64,000 bases of DNA, from the NCBI RefSeq assembly GCF_902459725.1, contig NZ_CABPSH010000016.1, forward strand, positions 31,520 through 95,519, read 5' to 3'. The notes under the pieces were generated by a model. The model made no database searches. It had not been told where the DNA came from and saw nothing but the letters and a program-made list of their open reading frames with translations. Both the position numbers and the translations under genes were made by a program. Source of the stretch: Pandoraea eparura. GTDB lineage: Bacteria; Pseudomonadota; Gammaproteobacteria; Burkholderiales; Burkholderiaceae. Below, in pieces: positions 59,102 through 64,000 of the stretch. The first letter of the stretch is position 1. Each line of letters begins with the position of its first letter.

Positions 59102-60292
59102 ATGTCCCGACAATCGACCCCCAAACGTCTCGCTACCCGTCTGGTCAAGGGCGGCACGCACACCGCCGTGGTTGGCGGCCGCGCCGTCAATCCGCCGGTC
59201 GTGCGCGCGTCCACCGTGCTGTTCGATACGATGGACGACATGAACGACGCGCGCCGCCGTCGCGGCACCGAGCGCATGTTCACCTACGGGGCGCGCGGCA
59301 ATCCGACGGGCTTCGCGCTGGAGGATGTTGTCGCCGAGCTGGAGGGCGGCTATCGCACGCGTCTGTTCCCGACGGGGCTGGCGGCGATTTCGATGGTGTT
59401 TCTGGCTTACGTGCGTCCGGGCGACCATGTGCTGATCTCGGACTGCGTGTATCAGCCGCTGCGTCACTTCGTGGAGACGTTTCTCAAGCCGTGGGGTGTG
59501 CACGTCACCTACTTCCGCGCCGATGGCAGCGACGCGGCCGAGCACATGACGGCCCGTACGAAGATGATTTACGTGGAGACGCCGGGCTCACTCGTCTATG
59601 AGATGTGCGACATCCCGGCGCTGGCCGACCTGGCGCATCGTCATGGGGCGCTGCTCGTGGCGGACAACACGTGGGGTTCGGGCGTGCAGTGCCGTCCGCT
59701 CATGTTGGGGGCTGACGTCTCGGTGATGGCGGCGACGAAGTATCTGAGTGGGCACTCCGACGTCATGATGGGAACGGCGACCACGACGCAGGAGGTCTGG
59801 CAGAGGCTCTCCACGATGGCGGATGCGCAGGGTGTGGCCGTGAGTCCGGACGACGCGTATCTGGTGCTGCGCGGCACGCGCACGCTGGGGGCGCGCTTGC
59901 AGATGCATGAGCGTCATGCGCTGGACGTTGCGCATTGGCTCGGCAGTCTGCCGGACGTGGCGCGCGTGTTCTGCCCGGCGCTGCCGACGCATCCGGGGCA
60001 TGCGCTGTGGCAACGGGATTGTGTGGGTACGAACGGCCTGATTTCGTTCGAGTTCGCCGATGCCACGACGGCACAAGCGGACCGCTTCGTCGATGCGCTC
60101 GAGCTGTTTGGCATCGGCGCGTCGTGGGGCGGTTTTGAGAGTCTGGCGACGGTGTCGAACGTGGCCGGCACGCGCACGTGCGAGGACTGGACGTCTGCCG
60201 GCCCGATCGTGCGTCTGCATATCGGTCTGGAAGACCCGCAGGATCTGATCGAGGATATGGCGGCGGCGCTAGAGCAGGTGTTCGGGCGGTGA
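59102..60292 (+). CDS. Cys/Met-metabolism PLP-dependent enzyme (cystathionine beta-lyase type)
   Basis: A 396-residue fold-type I PLP enzyme. The Schiff-base Lys is in AATKYLSGHSD and the phosphate-binding region is FPTGLAAIS. VADNTWGSG carries the Asp that pairs with the pyridine nitrogen, and the Trp in that motif is typical of cystathionine beta-lyase. It would break C-S bonds in cystathionine, cystine or related thioethers, giving pyruvate, ammonia and a thiol. It is the last gene of the sulfur group. Confidence 0.92.
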   Translation: MSRQSTPKRLATRLVKGGTHTAVVGGRAVNPPVVRASTVLFDTMDDMNDARRRRGTERMFTYGARGNPTGFALEDVVAELEGGYRTRLFPTGLAAISMVFLAYVRPGDHVLISDCVYQPLRHFVETFLKPWGVHVTYFRADGSDAAEHMTARTKMIYVETPGSLVYEMCDIPALADLAHRHGALLVADNTWGSGVQCRPLMLGADVSVMAATKYLSGHSDVMMGTATTTQEVWQRLSTMADAQGVAVSPDDAYLVLRGTRTLGARLQMHERHALDVAHWLGSLPDVARVFCPALPTHPGHALWQRDCVGTNGLISFEFADATTAQADRFVDALELFGIGASWGGFESLATVSNVAGTRTCEDWTSAGPIVRLHIGLEDPQDLIEDMAAALEQVFGR

Positions 60293-60411
60293 GGTGGTCG
60301 GCGGTAAGGCGTTGAGGCGTCCAGACCTTGAGTTGTCGAGGTGTCGGGCAGTTAAGGCGCCAGGGCATTCAGGCGGTCGGGCGTATGGGTGATTGCGTGA
60401 TGTCGCTTTAC

Positions 60412-60440
60412 GGCGCTAAAGCCTCGGGGGCTTCAGCGCC
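60412..60440. terminator. Hairpin between convergent PLP enzyme and beta-lactamase genes
   Basis: GGCGCTAAAGCC, five-base loop, GGCTTCAGCGCC: 11 of 12 pairs. No long T-run, but its place between convergent genes fits a shared terminator. Confidence 0.6.
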
Positions 60441-60494
60441 GTGCCGGAATCACGACCACGGCGCGGGCGAGGCCGCCTGCAGTCGCGCACGTCG

Positions 60495-61721
60495 TCACTT
60501 CCCCGCGGATGAGGCGTGTGCACCCCCGTCGAGGGTGGTCAGGATGTCGTGCGCCGCGCGGATGCGCTCGTCCATCGCGTAGTTCTTGTTCGCGAGCAGT
60601 ACGATGCCCATCTGTTTCGACGGGACGAAGGCGACATAAGCGCCGAACCCATTCGTCGAGCCCGTCTTGTTAATCCAGGCGACGGGCGTGGGGGCCATCG
60701 GCGGCGCGAGTTCACGAACGGCGGTCGGCTCGTAAGCCATTCGGGCCGAGTTGCCGTCAAGCAGTGCATCGACGCTGACCGGATACGGGTACTGCTCCCA
60801 AATCAGGTCCTGTGTGATCGGCTTGTCGAAGAAATAGCCGGTGTGGGTCGCGTTGATCGCTCGGCGCAGCCGGTCGTCCTGCACTGGCTGTCCGAGGTTG
60901 GCGCGAACGAACCGCAGCAGGTCGCTCGCCGTTGTCTTCACGCCATAAGCCTCTTCATCGAACACGCCCGGCGAGACGCGAATCGGCTTGCCATCCTTCC
61001 CATATCCCCACGCGTAGTTGGCTTGCTGATCTTTCGGAACGCGGAAGTAGGTGTGCTTCATGTCGAGCGGCTTGAAGACTTGCTCGGTCACGAGTGTTGC
61101 GAAGTCGCCGTGCATGGCGCGTGCGGTGATCCAGCCGAGGGCACCGATGCTCACGTTCGAATAGGTGCGCACCGTGCCGGTGGGTTTCGCCGGTTTCCAT
61201 GACTTGAGGTATTGCAGGATGTCGTGGGTGCTCTGGACGTTTTCCGGCACTTGAAGCGGCATGCCGCCGGTCGTGTGCGTGCCGAGATTGACGAGTTTCA
61301 CGTCGCCGAAGGGTGTGCCTGCAAGTTCGGGGACAAAGCGGCTGGTCTTGTCGGTGAGCGAGAGGGCACCGACACCTTGCGCATAGGCGGCTAGCGTCGC
61401 GGTGAATGTCTTGCTGACTGAACCCAGTTCGAAAAGCGTGTCTGAAGTGACGGGTGTGTTGGCCTTCTTGTCTGCCACGCCGTAATTGAAGACGTAGGCA
61501 TGCCCGTCGAAGACGATGCCGACGGCCATGCCGGGAATGTCCTGTCGGGCCATCAACGGCGTGATGGTCTTGTCGACGAGCGATTTGATTTCGTCTTGCC
61601 GAGGATTGGTTTGGACCTGGGCTTGCGGCTCTGCGGCGTAACTGCGCGTGCTGAACGTCATCCAGGTAATGGCGGCGGTCGCCGCAAGCGCGGCGAAAAC
61701 GGTGAGGTAGGGCTTTGTCAT
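60495..61721 (-). CDS. Class C (AmpC-type) beta-lactamase
   Basis: Periplasmic serine beta-lactamase of 408 residues, with a signal peptide ending near residue 30 (SYAA). The three class C motifs are intact: S101-V-S-K104, Y187-S-N189 and K352-T-G354. Length and spacing fit AmpC. It should hydrolyse cephalosporins; the spectrum cannot be read. No ampR lies next to it, unlike inducible ampC loci, so expression may be constitutive or controlled from elsewhere. A serine esterase of the same fold is the alternative, but the full motif set favours a beta-lactamase. Confidence 0.92.
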   Translation of the reverse strand: MTKPYLTVFAALAATAAITWMTFSTRSYAAEPQAQVQTNPRQDEIKSLVDKTITPLMARQDIPGMAVGIVFDGHAYVFNYGVADKKANTPVTSDTLFELGSVSKTFTATLAAYAQGVGALSLTDKTSRFVPELAGTPFGDVKLVNLGTHTTGGMPLQVPENVQSTHDILQYLKSWKPAKPTGTVRTYSNVSIGALGWITARAMHGDFATLVTEQVFKPLDMKHTYFRVPKDQQANYAWGYGKDGKPIRVSPGVFDEEAYGVKTTASDLLRFVRANLGQPVQDDRLRRAINATHTGYFFDKPITQDLIWEQYPYPVSVDALLDGNSARMAYEPTAVRELAPPMAPTPVAWINKTGSTNGFGAYVAFVPSKQMGIVLLANKNYAMDERIRAAHDILTTLDGGAHASSAGK

Positions 61722-62090
61722 CTAGGGTCGTCTCCGTATGGGCGGGCGCTTGGGACGTATGAGGCGCAAAGGTACAGCAGGCCAGTTGAGCCTCATGCGT
61801 CCCAACCGCGGTAATTCATGCCCGGAAGCGTAATCGCAAATCGGCAAGCATTCGCGGCACGACGACGTAACGGACGTAACCGATGTAATGGATGCAACCA
61901 AACTGGGGCAAGGGGCTCGCCCCGCTGGGCGAACGCGGGTGGGGCGTCGGCCAGAAAATCGCTTTTTTGACGTCAAGCGCTATTCCGATCGGCGCTGTCA
62001 GCAACGTTGACGAGATAGGCGCGGAAGATGAAAACCCCAACTGAGGCATTCGCGTTATGCCGCTTAACCTGAGCGGGTGCCGCTGGGTCA
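61722..62090. other. Interval between beta-lactamase and lipoprotein genes
   Basis: About 370 bases without a plausible gene. It must hold the beta-lactamase promoter, and it contains a four-unit 9-bp tandem repeat and a G/C-rich stretch near 61905-61940. Confidence 0.5.
61864..61899. repeat. Four tandem 9-bp repeats
   Basis: GACGTAACG, GACGTAACC, GATGTAATG, GATGCAACC in direct tandem, drifting by one to three bases per unit. 143 bases upstream of the beta-lactamase start. Confidence 0.6.
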
Positions 62091-62591
62091 TTACTTCAAC
62101 GTGTCGCCCTCCATCTTTTTGACCAGGTATGAATGAACTCTTCCACCTTTTCGGCCGAGATCAAGGAGGTAGTCGCCTGGTCTCACCATCATTGGAGGTT
62201 TTTTGGAGAGCGACAATCCGTCGTCGATCGTGCGCGAGTACTTTGTCAACGTAAAGTCGACAAAATTGAACACGTCAGACGCTTCCTCGCAAAATATTGT
62301 CTTCTCGATGCCCCGATCCCAGCCACTGCATTCCTTCCCAGTGACTAGAAAATTATCTCCTCCGTTCTGGTGGGCAATGACGATCAGATTATTGTCTCGG
62401 AGTTTCACCGTGATCGAGGTGACCTTGTAATCATCTTTGCGGCTATCTATGACCGAATACTCACCGATCAAAGCTGCCGCGGCTCGCGAGAAATCTTCCC
62501 GCTGTTGCGCGATGGGCCTTTCATCGACCGGTGCCGAAGAGCACGCAGTCAGGATGATCGGAAGCATTGACAGGAATACAAGCTTGCGCAT
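62091..62591 (-). CDS. Small lipoprotein downstream of the toxin/immunity genes
   Basis: A 166-residue lipoprotein. The signal peptide MRKLVFLSMLPIILTAC ends in a lipobox with Cys at 17, followed by SSAPVDERP. The mature part has an acidic/aromatic middle (GWDRGIEKTIFCEEASDVF) and ends in DYLLDLGRKGGRVHSYLV. No known family was recognised. It follows the candidate immunity gene by 90 bases on the same strand. It could be a second immunity factor or accessory protein, or unrelated. ATG 62591 was chosen because it starts the signal peptide. Confidence 0.75.
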   Translation of the reverse strand: MRKLVFLSMLPIILTACSSAPVDERPIAQQREDFSRAAAALIGEYSVIDSRKDDYKVTSITVKLRDNNLIVIAHQNGGDNFLVTGKECSGWDRGIEKTIFCEEASDVFNFVDFTLTKYSRTIDDGLSLSKKPPMMVRPGDYLLDLGRKGGRVHSYLVKKMEGDTLK

Positions 62592-62681
62592 TTTTACGAG
62601 TCCGTGTAGTGGAGTGATTCGACATTTCCGCATGATGAAGTCACTCCTGTGCTATTTATCCGATGCCGAACAAGAAGCCAA

Positions 62682-62945
62682 TCAGAATTTATCCTTTTCA
62701 TCCTCTGCTGGATGGTAAGTTTTTCGGGCTTTCGTATAGCTGGAATCGAAAGGTCGGATATTCAAAATATGCGCACGACTGCTTAATCCGCCAATTGTCA
62801 TGAGTAAAAATCCAAATAATGCTAAAATTGCGCTAAATATTGAAGGTTTGGCGTATTTGAAAGTAAAATAAGATATGGTTATCCCTGTGATAATTAATGC
62901 CGTGCACGTCCGACCGGTCAGATTTCCGTTTTCGATAATTTTCAT
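62682..62945 (-). CDS. Small two-helix membrane protein, candidate immunity protein
   Basis: An 87-residue protein with two hydrophobic helices (TALIITGITISYFTFKY and IFSAILALFGFLLMTIGGLS) and a charged C-terminal tail (HPAEDEKDKF). Its ATG overlaps the stop of the CdiA-like gene as ATGA, so translation is coupled. An in-frame ATG 33 bases earlier is less likely. Genes in this place after cdiA normally encode the immunity protein, and membrane-embedded immunity proteins usually protect against membrane-active toxins. Codon and base use is strikingly A+T-rich. No family was recognised; the immunity role is inferred from position. Confidence 0.65.
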   Translation of the reverse strand: MKIIENGNLTGRTCTALIITGITISYFTFKYAKPSIFSAILALFGFLLMTIGGLSSRAHILNIRPFDSSYTKARKTYHPAEDEKDKF

Positions 62946-64000
62946 TTGTCTTCGGGTTGATGATTTATTCTGGTCCAAGATGAATTAATGAAATCTTGGA
63001 TCGATTTTGAATAAATGCTGTTATTGAACGTATTTGATGCCTCATTAATTGCTGGGGATGCAATCGGATATTTCCTGGAAATCTGATCCGAAATAATTGC
63101 GCTGCCACTGTTCGCCAAATACCGCCCGACATCAGGCTTCGCGATTTGCACCACCGCATCCGCGACCAGACCCGTCGCCGCCGCGATAAGGGCAGCTGTC
63201 GCCAGCTCGGGCGCGTAGGGCGATGGTATGGAAGCTCCGGCCGATGTGAGTGCCCCAAGACGTCCCGCTGTTGTGGAGACTCCCTGCGCCGCATTTACCA
63301 CCGTGTCTCGAATGTCTGTGGCGACCGGGTTGGGTATATATCTAACGGCACTTGGGATCTGCCCCGGAGTTGCCGAGTCGTAGTTCGCCATGATGAACGC
63401 CTGCAACGCCTGATTTACCTCGGGTAGCGACTGAACGATTAATGGTTTGCCGCTTGCGCTTGTTACTCCCGTGTCGACCCACCGCGCGCTTTGATCGGTT
63501 GGAGTACTTCCGTTCAACTCTTCGACTACACCAGGCGGCACGGACGCGCCGTCTGCATACGAGACTCCCATGAGTCGTAGTTGATCTTCCACTTGCCCTT
63601 GCGTGTACTGGCCGTTGCTTTTGTCTGCAATATATCCGGCGAGCTTTCGATCTTCCGAGCCCAACTGCCGATTAAACCGATCAGTATTGAACCCAGTAAA
63701 CGCCCCCGAAGTCCTGCCCGCCACCGCGCCTACCGCAGTACCTACGCCCGTAGCCACAATCTGGCCTAATGCTTGATCGATATCTGCGTTGCCTGTGGGA
63801 CTGGCATTCTTGATTTCATTACTCAGCTCATTCAACGCCCCGCCAAGCTTTGACGTCAGCCCCGCACCAAACGCACCACCCAGCGCATTGCCCCCTCCGA
63901 GACCCGCCACGATCGCCCCGCCTGCCGCGTGCATCGTTGCTCGATAGTCGCCGCCTTCGGACCAGTCTTTCGCTTCCTGTAAGTACTGAGCCTTCAACGC
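62942..64000 (-). CDS. CdiA-like contact-dependent toxin, C-terminal part (runs off the window)
   Basis: The frame is open to the window edge (353 codons), so this is the 3' end of a larger gene. It opens with the Ala/Gly-rich pre-toxin region of Burkholderia-type hemagglutinins (GGAIVAGLGGGNALGG). It then has NTDRFNRQLGSEDRKLAGYI, a junction motif common before the variable toxin domain. The last ~200 residues are the likely toxin and contain a hydrophobic stretch (ELATAALIAAATGLVADAVV). No known nuclease motif was seen. Towards its end the DNA becomes A+T-rich. The small membrane protein encoded next overlaps it. Confidence 0.8.
   Translation of the reverse strand, partial: ALKAQYLQEAKDWSEGGDYRATMHAAGGAIVAGLGGGNALGGAFGAGLTSKLGGALNELSNEIKNASPTGNADIDQALGQIVATGVGTAVGAVAGRTSGAFTGFNTDRFNRQLGSEDRKLAGYIADKSNGQYTQGQVEDQLRLMGVSYADGASVPPGVVEELNGSTPTDQSARWVDTGVTSASGKPLIVQSLPEVNQALQAFIMANYDSATPGQIPSAVRYIPNPVATDIRDTVVNAAQGVSTTAGRLGALTSAGASIPSPYAPELATAALIAAATGLVADAVVQIAKPDVGRYLANSGSAIISDQISRKYPIASPAINEASNTFNNSIYSKSIQDFINSSWTRINHQPEDK

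Noticed and set aside
59052..61899. 9-bp tandem repeats as a CRISPR array
   Set aside because: Units are 9 bases with no spacers and no cas genes are in the window.

Overview
The window looks like chromosomal DNA of a high-GC betaproteobacterium of the Burkholderiaceae, most likely Pandoraea or a close relative. This rests on GyrB and AcnB sequence style, a DUF4148 protein, a Burkholderia-type phthalate (oph) gene set, many LysR regulators and a Burkholderia-type CdiA tail. No species call is possible without a search. gyrB at the left edge suggests the origin region is nearby.

Layout. 1-2.7 kb: gyrB and its terminator. 2.7-3.5 kb: a gene-poor stretch. 3.5-10.5 kb: a type I restriction-modification operon in the order hsdR-hsdS-ATPase-hsdM. 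Its third gene is an ABC-type ATPase with a PrrC/RloC-like R-E-H signature, translationally coupled to hsdS and hsdM. 10.8-13.4 kb: a pirin, a short-chain dehydrogenase and its divergent LysR gene. 13.5-21.6 kb: a complete phthalate catabolic cluster (reductase, permease, decarboxylase, MarR regulator, phthalate-type quinolinate phosphoribosyltransferase, dihydrodiol dehydrogenase, Rieske oxygenase). Shared palindromes lie at its promoters. 21.8-22.0 kb: a broken chemoreceptor tail. 22.2-24.1 kb: a hydrolase and LysR pair. 24.4-31.7 kb: a TetR-controlled tripartite RND efflux system with an SDR. 31.8-34.6 kb: acnB with its terminator and an unusual upstream repeat array. 34.7-37.6 kb: an O-methyltransferase-like gene, a His-rich exported protein and a LysR gene.

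37.7-41.4 kb: an HMG-CoA-lyase-like enzyme, a class III CoA-transferase and an MFS transporter, divergent from the LysR gene and probably a catabolic unit for a branched hydroxy-acid. 41.5-43.9 kb: a P3A H+-ATPase. 44.0-49.0 kb: an envelope/stress module (DUF4148 protein, cytochrome b561, frameshifted PAP2 phosphatase, four-repeat membrane protein) ending in an OmpR-type two-component pair. Three promoters in it carry the same 11-bp-spaced direct repeat. 49.0 kb: tRNA-Leu(GAG), then a dCache chemoreceptor. 51.3-52.3 kb: an RcnR-like metal sensor with a G-tract operator and an orphan ABC ATPase. 52.4-60.3 kb: a LysR gene, a polar amino-acid ABC transporter, an Arg-type cysteine dioxygenase, a tetra-rhodanese protein and a Cys/Met-metabolism PLP enzyme, together a likely sulfur amino-acid uptake and breakdown unit. 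60.5-61.7 kb: a class C beta-lactamase without an adjacent ampR. 62.1-64.0 kb: the 3' end of a CdiA-like contact-dependent toxin gene, a small two-helix membrane protein overlapping it by ATGA (candidate immunity protein) and a lipoprotein, in DNA visibly richer in A+T than the rest.

The best candidates for something not yet described are the PrrC/RloC-like ATPase inside the hsd operon, the toxin/immunity pair at the right edge, and the three regulons that can be read from shared operators (phthalate MarR, CTAAG two-component, RcnR-type).
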